Positions 1-9,953 of a stretch of 64,000 bases of DNA are shown here, in pieces. The position numbers were made by a program, and so were the translations under genes. Where the stretch lies: assembly GCA_018292915.2 (NCBI GenBank), contig JACVVK020000334.1:303501-367500 (forward strand). Direction: 5' to 3'. Positions within the stretch are counted from its first letter, which is position 1. Each line of letters begins with the position of its first letter. The DNA comes from Batillaria attramentaria. Lineage: Eukaryota > Mollusca > Gastropoda > Batillariidae. Under the pieces are notes generated by a model, which made no database searches, had not been told where the DNA came from, and saw only the letters and a program-made list of their open reading frames with translations.

Positions 1-2079
1 AGGTTCCAGCCACTGCAAGACCTGATAGAAGACAGTGAAATGGACATCGAGACACAGTGGGAACACAGCAAGAAACTCTGGCACGACACATGCAAAGAGG
101 TCCTTGGCAAGAGAAAGACCCAACATAAGGAATGGATCTCTGCTGATACCATCCAGAAGCTGGAAGTTAGGAAAGAGAAGAAAACTGCACTGAACACGAG
201 CCGAACAAGAAGAGCTAAGGCAAAGGCACAGGAAGAATACACAGCAGCTGACAGAGAAGTGAAGAGGAGCACCAGGAAGGACAAGAGGGACTACATCGAC
301 AACCTGGCCAGTCAAGCAGAGGAAGCAGCCCGACAAGGGAATCTAAAAGACCTGTACCAGGTGACCAAGAAGCTCACGGGCAAATTTCAGCAGACAGACA
401 AACCAGTGAAGGACAAGAACGGGCACCCACTGACAACAACTGAGGAACAGCTGAAGCGATGGGCAGAACACTTCAGGGAGCTGTTAAATCGCCCCATCCC
501 TGAAACACCACCAGACATCCCACCAGCTGAGACAGAACTACCCATCAACTGCGACAAGCCCTCTAAGGCGGAGATCAGGAAAGCCATCATGACACTGAGA
601 AATGGGAAAGCTGCAGGGCCGGACGAGATACCAGCAGAAGCCATTAAAGCAGACACAGAGACAGCCGTCAACATGCTGCACAGCCTGTTCAGCAAGATCT
701 GGGAGAAGGAAGAGGTGCCAGCCCAGTGGAAAGAAGGGATCGTCATCAAGCTGCCAAAGAAAGGGGACCTCAGGGACTGCAGCAACTACCGAGGGATCAT
801 GCTCCTGTCAGTGCCAGGCAAGGTTCTCAACAGAATTCTACTGGAGAGGATGAGAGAGGCAGTCGACCCCATGCTCCGAGACCAGCAGGCAGGCTTTCGC
901 AGGAACAGGTCCTGCGCTGACCAGATTGCCATCCTACGCATCATTGTGGAGCAGTCACTGGAGTGGAACTCCCCCCTCTACATCAACTTCATAGACTATG
1001 AGAAGGCCTTCGACAGTGTAGACAGAGAGGCGCTGTGGAAGCTGCTAAGGCACTATGGAGTTCCCGGGAAGATCATCTCCCTGATCCAGTGCACCTACCA
1101 AGACATGAGCTGCAGGATCGCCCATGCCGGCCAGTTGTCAGAAAGCTTCGAGGTGAAGACCGGAGTCCGCCAGGGATGCCTGTTGTCCCCGTTTCTCTTC
1201 CTCCTGGTCATCGACTGGATCATGAAGACCACTACAGCAGGCAGGAAAAACGGGATACAGTGGACACTCTGGACGCAGCTGGATGACCTCGACTTCGCGG
1301 ACGACCTGGCGCTCCTGTCTCACAGCCACAGCCAGATGCAGGACAAGACTACGTGCCTGGAAGCCACATCAGCCGGAACAGGGCTCAAGATCAACAGGAA
1401 GAAAACCGAGCTGATGAAGATCAACACCACTGCCAACACACCAGTCACAGTCGGTGGAGAGCCCATCAGGGAGGTGGAGTCTTTTGTCTACCTGGGGAGT
1501 GTGGTTGATGGACAGGGAGGCACAGACCGAGACGTCACAGCCAGAATCGGCAAGGCAAGGGCAGCAATGGTCATGCTGAAGAACGTCTGGGCATCCAAAG
1601 TTGTCAGCATAAGAACCAAACTTCGCATCTTCAACTCCAACGTGAAGTCAGTTCTGCTCTACGGATGCGAAACATGGAGGACAACGAAGACGATGCAGCA
1701 GAAGATCCAGACATTTCTCAACACCTGTCTGAGGCGCATCTTCAACATCCGATGGCCAGAGAAGATCCGGAATGAAGAGCTGTGGGAGCGAGCGGGGCAG
1801 GAACCAGTGGCCAAGCAGATCCTGCGGAGGAAGTGGGGCTGGATTGGACACACCCTCAGGAAGCCAGCATCCAGCACCACACGCCAAGCCCTGACATGGA
1901 ACCCGCAGGGGAAAAGGAAGAGAGGCCGGCCTCGCAACAGCTGGAGGCGGGACACTGAGGCAGAGCTATGTAAGCAGGGGACCAACTGGACTGGAGTGGC
2001 AAGACTAGCCCAGAACAGAGTGCGATGGCGAAGGGTTGTCGATGGCCTATGCTCCACGTGGAGCCAAGGGCCTAAGTAA
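1..2079 (+). CDS. RTE-type non-LTR retrotransposon reverse transcriptase, 5' end outside the window
   Basis: The frame is open from base 1, so the element enters from the left and the first ATG (position 40) need not be the true start. Counting from that Met, RT motif A is FIDYEKAFD with Asp319, and motif C is FADD at 419-422. A GVRQGC motif and a YLGSVV segment follow. The C-terminal part has the W-x-GH-x-x-R and GKRKRGRPRNSWRRD signature common in RTE-clade ORFs. The catalytic aspartates are present and no stop or frameshift is seen in 679 codons, so this copy looks young. The endonuclease domain must lie outside the window. The stop codon overlaps a (TAAG)n tail ending near 2088, which is a typical RTE 3' end with almost no 3' UTR. 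It lies antisense inside intron 2 of gene copy A. The RT identity is certain; the clade is likely. Confidence 0.93.
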   Translation, partial: RFQPLQDLIEDSEMDIETQWEHSKKLWHDTCKEVLGKRKTQHKEWISADTIQKLEVRKEKKTALNTSRTRRAKAKAQEEYTAADREVKRSTRKDKRDYIDNLASQAEEAARQGNLKDLYQVTKKLTGKFQQTDKPVKDKNGHPLTTTEEQLKRWAEHFRELLNRPIPETPPDIPPAETELPINCDKPSKAEIRKAIMTLRNGKAAGPDEIPAEAIKADTETAVNMLHSLFSKIWEKEEVPAQWKEGIVIKLPKKGDLRDCSNYRGIMLLSVPGKVLNRILLERMREAVDPMLRDQQAGFRRNRSCADQIAILRIIVEQSLEWNSPLYINFIDYEKAFDSVDREALWKLLRHYGVPGKIISLIQCTYQDMSCRIAHAGQLSESFEVKTGVRQGCLLSPFLFLLVIDWIMKTTTAGRKNGIQWTLWTQLDDLDFADDLALLSHSHSQMQDKTTCLEATSAGTGLKINRKKTELMKINTTANTPVTVGGEPIREVESFVYLGSVVDGQGGTDRDVTARIGKARAAMVMLKNVWASKVVSIRTKLRIFNSNVKSVLLYGCETWRTTKTMQQKIQTFLNTCLRRIFNIRWPEKIRNEELWERAGQEPVAKQILRRKWGWIGHTLRKPASSTTRQALTWNPQGKRKRGRPRNSWRRDTEAELCKQGTNWTGVARLAQNRVRWRRVVDGLCSTWSQGPK

Positions 2080-2252
2080 GTAAGTAAGTACATCGAGAAA
2101 AACGTATAGGAAGAAACATTAAAATTTTCTCAGATGTATCATCATCATCATCATCATCATCGTTGTATGACGCGTTACACACTGCTAGGCTTGTGTCCGT
2201 GTGGACAAAGTCCACTACAATGTGTGTAACTGTACAATGACAGTAATCTGTA

Positions 2253-4189
2253 GTGAAGCATGTCTATACTTTGTACAGTCAACTCACTTCAAGTTTCCTG
2301 CTTCACCACAAACCAACTAACGCCTGGAATATTGTATGATAGACTTCCTCACCTGCTGTAGTGAAGCATGTCTATACTTTGTACAGTCAACTCACTTCAA
2401 GTTTCCTGCTTCACCACAAAACAACTAACGCCTGGAATATTGTATGATAGACTTCCTCACCTGCTGTAGTGAAGCATGTCTATACTTTGTACAGTCAACT
2501 CACTTCAAGTTTCCTGCTTCAGCACAAAACAAGTAACGCCTGGAATATTGTATGATAGGCTTCCTCACCTGCCGTAGTGAAGCATGTCTATACTTTGTAC
2601 AGTCAACTCACTTCAAGTTTCCTGCTTCACCACAAAACAACTAACGCCTGGAATATTGTATGATAGACTTCCTCACCTGCTGTAGTGAAGCATGTCTATA
2701 CTTTGTACAGTCAACTCACTTCAAGTTTCCTGCTTCAGCACAAACCAACTAACGCCCGGAATATTGTATGATAGACTTCCTCACCTGCTGTAGTGAAGCA
2801 TGTCTATACTTTGTACAGTCAACTCACTTCAAGTTTCCTGCTTCAGCACAAACCAACTAACGCCTGGAATATTGTATGATAGACTTCCTCACCTGCTATA
2901 GTGAAGCATGTCTATACTTTGTACAGTCAACTCACTTCAAGTTTCCTGTTTTCAACACAAACCAACTAACGCCTGGAATATTGTATGATAGACTTCCTCG
3001 CCTGCTGTAGTGAAGCATGTCTATACTTTGTACAGTCAACTCACTTCAAGTTTCCTGCTTCAACACAAACCATCTAACGCCTGGAATATTGTATGATAGA
3101 CTTCCTCACCTGCTGTAGTGAAGCATGTCTATACTTTGTACAGTCAACTCACTTCAAGTTTCCTGCTTCAGCACAAACCAACTAACGCCTGGAATATTGT
3201 ATGATAGACTTCCTCACCTGCTGTAGTGAAGCATGTCTATACTTTGTACAGTCAACTCACTTCAAGTTTCCTGCTTCAGCACAAACCAACTAACGCCTGG
3301 AATATTGTATGATAGACTTTTCTCACCTGCTGTAGTGAAGCATGTCTATACTTTGTACAGTCAACTCACTTCAAGTTTCCTGCTTCAGCACAAACCATCT
3401 AACGCCTGGAATATTGTATGATAGACTTCCTCACCTGCTGTAGTGAAGCATGTCTATACTTTGTACAGTCAACTCACTTCAAGTTTCCTGCTTCAGCACA
3501 AACCAACTAACGCCTGGAATATTGTATGATAGACTTCCTCACCTGCTGTAGTGAAGCATGTCTATACTTTGTACAGTCAACTCACTTCAAGTTTCCTGCT
3601 TCAGCACAAACCAACTAACGCCTGAAATATTGTATGATAGACTTCCTCACTTGCTGTAGTGAAGCATGTCTATACTTTGTACAGTCAACTCACTTCAAGT
3701 TTCCTGCTTCACCACAAAACAACTAACGCCCGGAATATTGTATGATAGACTTCCTCACCTGCTGTAGTGAAGCATGTCTATACTTTGTACAGTCAACTCA
3801 CTTCAAGTTTCCTGCTTCAGCACAAAACAACAAACGCTGGAATATTGTATGATAGACTTCCTCACCTGCTGTAGTGAAGCATGTCTATACTTTGTACAGT
3901 CAACTCACTTCAAGTTTCTTGCTTCCGCACAAACCAACTAACGCCTGGAATATTGTATGATAGACTTCCTCACCTGCTGTAGTGAAGCATGTCTATACTT
4001 TGTACAGTCAACTCACTTCAAGTTTCCTGCTTCAGCACAAACCAACTAACGCCTGGAATATTGTATGATAGACTTCCTCACCTGCTGTAGTGAAGCATGT
4101 CTATACTTTGTACAGTCAACTCACTTCAAGTTTCCTGCTTCAGCACAAACCAACTAACGCCTGGAATATTGTATGATAGACTTCCTCAC
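2253..4189. repeat. 108-bp minisatellite, 18 units, in intron 2 of gene copy A
   Basis: Eighteen units begin with GTAGTGAAGCATGTC at a spacing of about 108 bp, with only 1-2 bp indels. The array runs directly into exon 2 of copy A. Read on the minus strand, each unit starts with AGCAGGTGAGGAAG, which is the exon 2 donor junction itself, so the array multiplies a 5' splice site. The same repeat sits at the same place in copies B and C with only four units each. Left of the array (2100-2252), a (CAT)n stretch and about 100 bp are conserved with introns 2 of B and C. Confidence 0.97.
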
Positions 4190-4774
4190 CTGCTGACAAG
4201 TGTTTGATACAGATCACGTGACATTGTGGGGTCCGTTCTACACGCCATGCGCTGTGTCCACCAACTGTCCAGTTTCCCGAGTACAGCGGCGTCCACGTGC
4301 CAGGGCGTGGTGCGGTAAGACATGACGTCACTACACACACACAGCGCCACGGCCGCTCTCACGTCTGGAGCACCCACACACCCACACACCCGCTGAAAAA
4401 GGGAGCGTATTCATCGTCACGTGACAGTTTACACTCAAAAGCAAATGGCTGACTGGATGGTGATGAGGTCAAAACAAAATAATAATAAACAACAACAACA
4501 ACATTATTATTATTATTATTATTACAATAACAACAATAATAATAATAATAATTGAGCATTGTATACGCGCTTTACTCAACTTCATGAATCGGCTCAAAGC
4601 TCCGCGAACTGTGGTGAACCCAACACGCACGTTCACGTGAATCACACGCATTCTCTCACCCTGGACATGAACACTATACGATCACGTGGTGCGAAGGGAC
4701 AGCTCAGCTATTTAAGTTTCGGACTTTAGAAATGCATTTATTTTTAATTTTGTGGGCTGAACATTTCCAAAGCT

Positions 4775-4941
4775 GAGGGGGGGGGGGGGAGCCGGAGTAC
4801 CTGGAGAGAACCCCCGATGAATAACCCGAATGAACGATGCCATGTACGAAAAGAAAAAAATTCTTTGCCCCGATTGGGACCCGAACCTGACTACTAGCAT
4901 TGATGGCGAGGTCTCTTAACCACTAGACCACCGACCGCCCC
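4775..4941 (-). mobile_element. tRNA-derived SINE, second family, in intron 1 of copy A
   Basis: On the minus strand a tRNA-like head carries an A box (TGGTCTAGTGGTTAAGA) and a B box (GGTTCGGGTCC) at about 4865-4940. It is followed by a tail with GGGGGTTCTCTCCAGGTACTCCGG and a C-run. Copies B (26640-26745) and C (58575-58675) keep only the tail-like part at the same intron position, without the tRNA-like head. The exact ends are uncertain. Confidence 0.6.
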
Positions 4942-6303
4942 GGTGCATTTGACGACCACCCCTTTGTACAGTAAGCATACAAGTCAAAGTTTCCTTTTAA
5001 AAAAAAGTCTCCATACCTTTAAAAACTGAAAAAAAAAACTTTAAAGAAATTGCGTTTTTTGTTTGAGCTTATGCGCTGAACCCGCATTTGACATTTGACA
5101 AGATTAACATAACGCAACTCATGTCAGTGTGATCACCATTTGCTTTGCGGCGAAGGCTGTGGCTGGTGTGGCTATTTATAGAAACTTTCACGGACATGTT
5201 AATACATGAAAAGCACGGCACTTTGAAAGGAAGCCGTGTTTCTGTAACACAGTGTATTAGGAGCGTGCTGAACAAATACGAAGTCTGCGAAATGAAAAAA
5301 AAGAAAGAAATAAGCATTATATATGTCGCAGTCTCCGCTGTATGAAAAGTATGGTGATAAATTGTGCAGACAAAGTGAGTTTCTCACCTGTGCCAGCTGA
5401 CTGTCTCCATCCAACACGTGCTGTAGCTGCGTCCTGCTGATGTAGGGCAGGATCAGCGTTTTTGCGGACACTCACTCCCGGCGCCACGTCACTCATCACG
5501 TGATTCACAACCTGCTCACACTTGTCCAGCTGTTTGACGGCCTTGGTGACCTTGTCAGCCACAGCTTTGTCTGTTGGGTTGTTGTCATGGATACCGACTG
5601 ACTTGATCTCCCCGAGCAGGACGCCGTATTCGCGGTGTATGACGATGACGTCAAAGTCGCCCTCTCGCTGTGTGGCGGGAAGATCCCCGGGTAGCGGGAA
5701 CTGAGCAGCATGGGCAGCATCCAGCTTGTTCAGGTAGTCACTGAAGTCTAGTGACGACATCACAAACATGGCTTCCTGTCGCTGCTCTCCTAGCGTCTGG
5801 AGACAGTACAGCACGTGCTGTTGGGCGAAGTCGTCACGTGAGTCTGTTTCTTGTACGTTGATTGGCCGAGCGAGTGGATGCTGCTCTTGTGTCCACAGAC
5901 TGTGTGTTGACGAGTGACTAGGAGTTGCTTGAGGTGTGTGATGGCTTGTCTGATGGGCTGATCCTTGAGGTGTGTGATGGCCTGTCTGATGGGCTGATCC
6001 TTGAGGTGTGTGATGGCGTGTCTGCTGGGCTGATCCTTGAGGTGTGTGATGGCCTGTCTGATGGGCTGATCCTTGAGGTGTGTGTTGTGATGGTCCCTGT
6101 AGTGTTTGTTGTGTGGATGGTGAACTGGTTGATGAGCATGTCGTCTGAGATGTCGTAGGAATTGATTTCTTCTCTGATTTGACAGCGGATTCCCGGATTC
6201 TTGTCTGTAGCAGTCGCTGGATGGCCGACAGAAATCGGTTTGCAGCAGAAGTTTGACTTGCAGAATCTTTCTGTTTTTGCTGTAACGCTTGCTGCGTTGG
6301 ATT

Positions 6304-6388
6304 TGTGACCCTCCACCACGAAATGAGTCGTCTTAATATAACAAGAACAAATTGGACAAGAAGACTCATTTCGTGGTGGAGGGTCACA
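6304..6388. mobile_element. Foldback hairpin insertion inside exon 1 of copy A
   Basis: Two 31-bp arms (6304-6334 and 6358-6388) are inverted complements with one mismatch and start TGTGACCCTCCACCACG. A 23-bp spacer separates them. The segment is absent from exon 1 of copies B and C. Read on the minus strand it stays in frame and adds a Trp/Leu-rich stretch (LISWWRVT) to the protein. This is probably a small MITE-like insertion; no clear target duplication is visible. Confidence 0.8.
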
Positions 6389-6659
6389 TTTAGTTGTTGT
6401 GAAGTCGTTGTTGTGGGAGTTGCTTGTTGTCTCGTCGCATTGATACTGTCAGCTGGAGGTGAGACAAATGGAGGACTGCCTGACGTCACAAATCCCGGTA
6501 AAGGTCGCGGTACCAGGACCGGTTGCCCGGCAACAGTGTCTCTATCATACGGCACACGGTTCATGATGCAGGGCGGTACACAGTAAGTGCGGGTGTCAAG
6601 GTCACGGTATAGTGACGTCACCACGCGTCTCCACTCATTCTCCAAAGTCTGTTGCGTAG

Positions 6660-6960
6660 TAAGTGAGCTTGAGGTGGTGACTGGTGTAGTAGTTGCTGGT
6701 GAGGTGGTAACTGGTGTAGTAGTTGCTGGTGAGGTGGTGACTGGTGCAGTAGTTGCTGGTGAGGTGGTGACTGGTGTAGTAGTTGCTGGTAAGGTGGTGA
6801 CTGGTGTAGTAGTTGCTGGTGGGGTGGTGACTGGTGTAGTAGTTGCTGGTGAGGTGATGACTGATGTAAAAGTTGCTGTTGAGGTGGGGATAGGATCGAT
6901 GGGTGCTGGTGATGTGGTGACAAGGGCGGTAACTGCTGGTGAGGTGGTGACTGGGGAGTG
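6660..6960 (-). repeat. In-frame Thr/Ser/Pro codon repeat in exon 1 of copy A
   Basis: An approximately 30-bp unit encodes variants of TTTPVTTSPA about ten times near the N-terminus. Copies B and C have the same repeat with different unit numbers, so it is a coding minisatellite that varies between paralogues. The composition suggests a disordered, possibly O-glycosylated or phosphorylated stalk; that function is inference. Confidence 0.85.
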
Positions 6961-7518
6961 GAGTGACGTGGAGCTGGTGACCGTGGCAGGGTGAGTGTTC
7001 CCTGGTTCAGGATCTGATGCTGGAGGTCTTTCCGACATTTTGTCACGAACTGTGTCCGGTCACGGCGTCACGATTTGGCTGCTGGCGTGTGACTGATCCA
7101 GACACTGTGACCATGTTGTGATATGAATTGTCTGTGATAAGTTATAAAAGTTTACAATCATAGACTGAGTGACATAGTCACGTGGCTAAGATTCCTGCTG
7201 GATTTGTGGGTACTGTAGTCAGTACGTGCCACGCGAGACGCATGTTTGGGTGACACACGTTCTTCATGTGTGGACGATAAACTGTCAGTTGTTGTGATGT
7301 GGATATTGTCACAGTCAGACTCTCTGCTCAATGTCGCTATGTACTTATGTGTCAACATGGAGACAGAAACCATGTACACAATAATACAACAACAGACGGT
7401 CAGTTGTTTACAGACATGGCACAAGCACAGTTACAGCAGCCTTGTATACAAGTCAGTCATAAGCACCAGTTTCCATCTGTAACAGGAAATACTGAAAAGA
7501 TCACACAGGACTGTGTGT

Positions 7519-7617
7519 AGATATTGTACTTCCTTTATGAAACAAGCACGACATATCAACTCGTTATTACTGGAGAGCGATGTGTCGTGTTTGTTTCGTG
7601 AAGGAAGTACAATATCT
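7519..7617. repeat. Hairpin with 38-bp arms in the upstream flank of copy A
   Basis: Arms 7519-7556 and 7580-7617 are near-perfect inverted complements (AGATATTGTACTTCCTT on the left, AAGGAAGTACAATATCT on the right) around a 23-bp loop. The same hairpin occurs at about 29873-29972 and 60836-60937, at the same distance upstream of copies B and C. It is either an old small foldback element trapped before the duplication or a conserved structural site. Confidence 0.8.
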
Positions 7618-7629
7618 GTCACAGTCATT

Positions 7630-7745
7630 TGACCAGCCGGCGTAGGCAAAACTTTCGTGCTGGTCTCTTTCTCGTTGCCTCGTCCGATATCACCCATTCG
7701 TGGTGGAAAAGGACGTTAAACTCCCAAACACCGATTCACCGTCCT
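7630..7745 (+). mobile_element. Diverged SINE tail (family 1)
   Basis: The 3' portion of the main tRNA-derived SINE is present: GTGCTGG...CGTTGCC...GTGGTGGAAAAGGACGTTAAAC, ending in CCCAAACACC. The tRNA head is missing. Equivalent fragments lie at 29995-30110 and 60955-61075 in the flanks of copies B and C, so the insertion predates the segmental duplication. Confidence 0.7.
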
Positions 7746-7815
7746 CTGAGTGCTCTGACCAGACCAGTCAACTCGTTATTACTGGAGAGCGATATGTCGT
7801 GTTTGTTTCCTTCGT

Positions 7816-7818
<3 letters not shown>

Positions 7819-7868
<50 letters not shown>

Positions 7869-8077
7869 AGGGGGGGGGGGGTGTTAAAGGCATATTCTCA
7901 GTATCCGCAACAGTCTGCTGGAAAGGAATGCATGAAAATGTTTTGAGAACATTTCGCTCCATAATCCCGCCTCGACTCCACGTCCTCCCCCCCCCCCCCC
8001 CCCCCCCCCTTCCAGCCGCGAATTAGTCTTTGTGGCTTGCGCGGCTTTAAGCCCTAAAACACTCACTCACTCCCCCC

Positions 8078-8130
<53 letters not shown>
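7819..8130. repeat. (AC)n, poly-G and poly-C tracts flanking an inverted repeat copy
   Basis: An (AC)n tract (7819-7864) is followed by 12 G (7869-7880), a segment at 7880-7965 that recurs inverted at about 9715-9800, a 22-base C run (7987-8008), a retroposon 3' end (8024-8072) and a further (CA)n tract (8084-8130). No gene is seen. Confidence 0.8.
8024..8072 (+). mobile_element. 3'-end fragment of the retroposon also found at 40709-41665
   Basis: The fragment contains AGCCGCG...CGCGGCT arms of a small hairpin, then GGCTTTAAGCCCTAAAACA and a (CACT)n tail. The reverse complement of this block ends the TSD-flanked element at 40709. This copy is only the 3' tip. Confidence 0.75.
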
Positions 8131-8131
<1 letters not shown>

Positions 8132-8134
8132 CCC

Positions 8135-8364
8135 GTTGCTGGTTATTGTATCAAGGAGTACTTGCACATCACTAAAGCCTGCCCCCTCCACAAGTCCACC
8201 ATGAGCATCAGGAAGGCTACAAACACTAAGGATAAAGCTAACAGGTGTACAGCTAAGTACATTTCAATATTGTCAATCAACGTGCATGGTTTACAAGCTA
8301 CAGTCATGTTGTACACTGACTGTCCAGGAAACACGCACAATCTAACATACACAGTTGTCCGCTA
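8135..8364 (+). CDS. Possible short exon or ORF in duplicated block X, copy 1 (unrecognised)
   Basis: This open frame encodes about 75 codons (GYCIKEYLHITKACPLHKS, then a four-Cys-containing tail ending TVVR and TAG). It is repeated at 19679-19904. The first 22 codons differ at several positions, with most changes altering the amino acid, while the remaining codons and the stop are identical. No start codon with good context is evident; the preceding sequence is an AC tract. It matches no family I know, and the frame on the opposite strand is also open, so coding status is doubtful. Confidence 0.25.
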
Positions 8365-8590
8365 GTGTCTGCACAACATCACAACTGTACAGGTCACTAT
8401 TCCTTACACCCTGCACATTGTCCTTAACATACACAGTTGTCCGCTAGTGTCTGCACAACATCACAACTGTACAGGTCACTATTCCTTACACCCTGCACAT
8501 TGTCCTTAACATACACAGTTGTCCGCTAGTGTCTGCACAACATCACAACTGTACAGGTCACTATTCTTTACACCCTGCACATTGTCCTGA
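8345..8590. repeat. 82-bp tandem repeat, three units
   Basis: The unit begins ACATACACAGTTGTCCGC and recurs at a period of about 82 bp. The same three-unit block lies at 19885-20140 after the second copy of block X. The stop codon of the possible short ORF falls inside the first unit. Confidence 0.9.
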
Positions 8591-8600
8591 ATGGCACCAG

Positions 8601-8773
8601 GGGAGCCGGGGTGGTCGAATGGTAGAGCGTTGGACTTCTAATGCTCGGGTCGTGAGTTCGATCCCGGCCGGGGCCAAATATTTGTGCTGGCTTTTTCATC
8701 GTTGCCCCGTCTTTGATATCACCCGTATGTAGTGGAAAAGGACGTTAAACCCCCAAACACCCACCCACCCTCT
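8601..8773 (+). mobile_element. tRNA-derived SINE (family 1), full length
   Basis: The head GGGGAGCCGGGGTGGTCG carries a pol III A box (TGGTCGAATGGTAGAGCG) and a B box (GAGTTCGATCCCGG). The body ends GTGGAAAAGGACGTTAAACC and (CACC)n. An imperfect target duplication flanks it (CTGAATGGCACCA on the left, CTGAACGGCACAA on the right). This is the reference copy for the family in the window. Confidence 0.88.
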
Positions 8774-9264
8774 CTGAACGGCACAAGAATCGCTCGAAAA
8801 TGGAGAATGAATTACTGAATGGCACCAGAATCGCTTGACAATGGAGAATGATATCACTCCTACTGACACGACAGAAAAGGACGTTGCACACCGATCTCGT
8901 CGTTGCCGAGTCTTTTGGTATCACCCTAAACATGCAAACACGTGTAAGTGAGTTCTGTAAACTCTCCTCACCCAACGCAACCCCCCATCTTCTCTCTTCA
9001 TCCGCCCCCCCCCCCCCCCCTCTCCTTGCCATCCCTATCCCCGGATCTCATGCCCACACGACGAACTGAATTGTGGGACGGTGGAGCTGTCATGTTAGCG
9101 TGTCCGTGTGTTGGTCGACTATCCGGCTTTGCTCCCCCAGCAAAAAAAAAAAAAAAAAAAAAGGATAGGTACTGGGTGGCGCTGCACCGCGGCGACGCGT
9201 TTCCCCTTGCGGAAGCAACCCGAATTTCCCGAAAGGGATGATAAAGTAGTAAAAAAAAAAAAAA

Positions 9265-9715
9265 AGTTGTATAGCTTGTATTTATCTGAATCGACCGTCT
9301 ACTGGTCAGACGTACATTTACTGAACACACAAGAGCGCATGTCACATCAACAACAGACGGAAACTGATATCACCAGCTCAGGAGGAGAACAACAACACTC
9401 TTTTGATTTTTTTTTCAAACATGTCCAAGTCCTGTGTGTTTGATAAAATACATAGCTCGTGACATAAAAATGACTGTGTTCTAAATGAGTGAGACGGGTA
9501 GAACCGAACTGTCTGCCGACGGAGATCATACACTGGTGCTGAACGTAGACAAAGTACTTTGTATAGACGGCGGAAGTGGGCAGAAGGGGGAAGAGGGGGG
9601 CTCTTGATTGTGTTGCAAAGCGGGGAGGGGCACAGCATCTGTTGAACCCCACCTGGCTGGAGAAAAAAAAATGGAGAAAAGAGAAGGAGAAGAAAAAGAA
9701 GAAACCAAAGCTTGG
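9265..9715. repeat. Duplicated block Y, copy 1
   Basis: About 450 bp starting at GTATAGCTTGTATTTATCTG are nearly identical to 19098-19553. Block X precedes Y here (8125-8590) but follows Y at the second site (19675-20140), so the order is swapped. No coding capacity is recognised. To the left, 8800-9260 holds only a SINE-like tail fragment, a poly-C tract and poly-A runs. Confidence 0.85.
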
Positions 9716-9953
9716 ATTATGGAGCGAAACGTTCTCAAAACTTTTTCACGCATTCCTTTTTTGCAGACTGTTGCGGATACTGAGAATATGTCTTTAACCC
9801 CCCCCCCCCCCCCCTTGCATCCCACTTATTTTCTTCGTCTCACGTACTGCTAATCTACGCGGCCGTATTTTTCAGGCCAGATAACTACTGCAGTTGTTGT
9901 GTTGTGTTCTCGTTTATCTCGAGAATTACTCACTACTTACAAGGTTAACAAAC

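Larger units (their letters stand above)
4190..7038 (-). pseudogene. Nuclease-helicase gene copy A, exons 1-2 only, frameshifted
   Basis: Exon 1 is 5388-7038 (donor GTGAGA) and exon 2 is 4190-4392 (acceptor TTTTTCAG, donor GTGAGG), matching copies B and C. The start ATG has A at -3. The N-terminus is Thr/Ser/Pro-rich with TTTPVTTSPA-type repeats. A histidine/glutamine-rich section with 12-codon HTPQGS repeats is peculiar to this copy. The PD-(D/E)XK-like core GDFDVIVIH...GEIK is intact. A run of five T at 5459-5463, against four in B and C, shifts the frame shortly before the exon end, so exon 2 cannot be read. Helicase exons are not in the window; an RTE LINE fills the left part of intron 2. 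It could be a pseudogene or a homopolymer assembly error. Confidence 0.75.

Noticed and set aside
8615..8685. Functional tRNA gene
   Set aside because: A and B boxes are present, but the acceptor stem does not close and the sequence continues into a conserved SINE body with target duplications. The same applies at 16083, 23475, 25045, 25312 and 60311.
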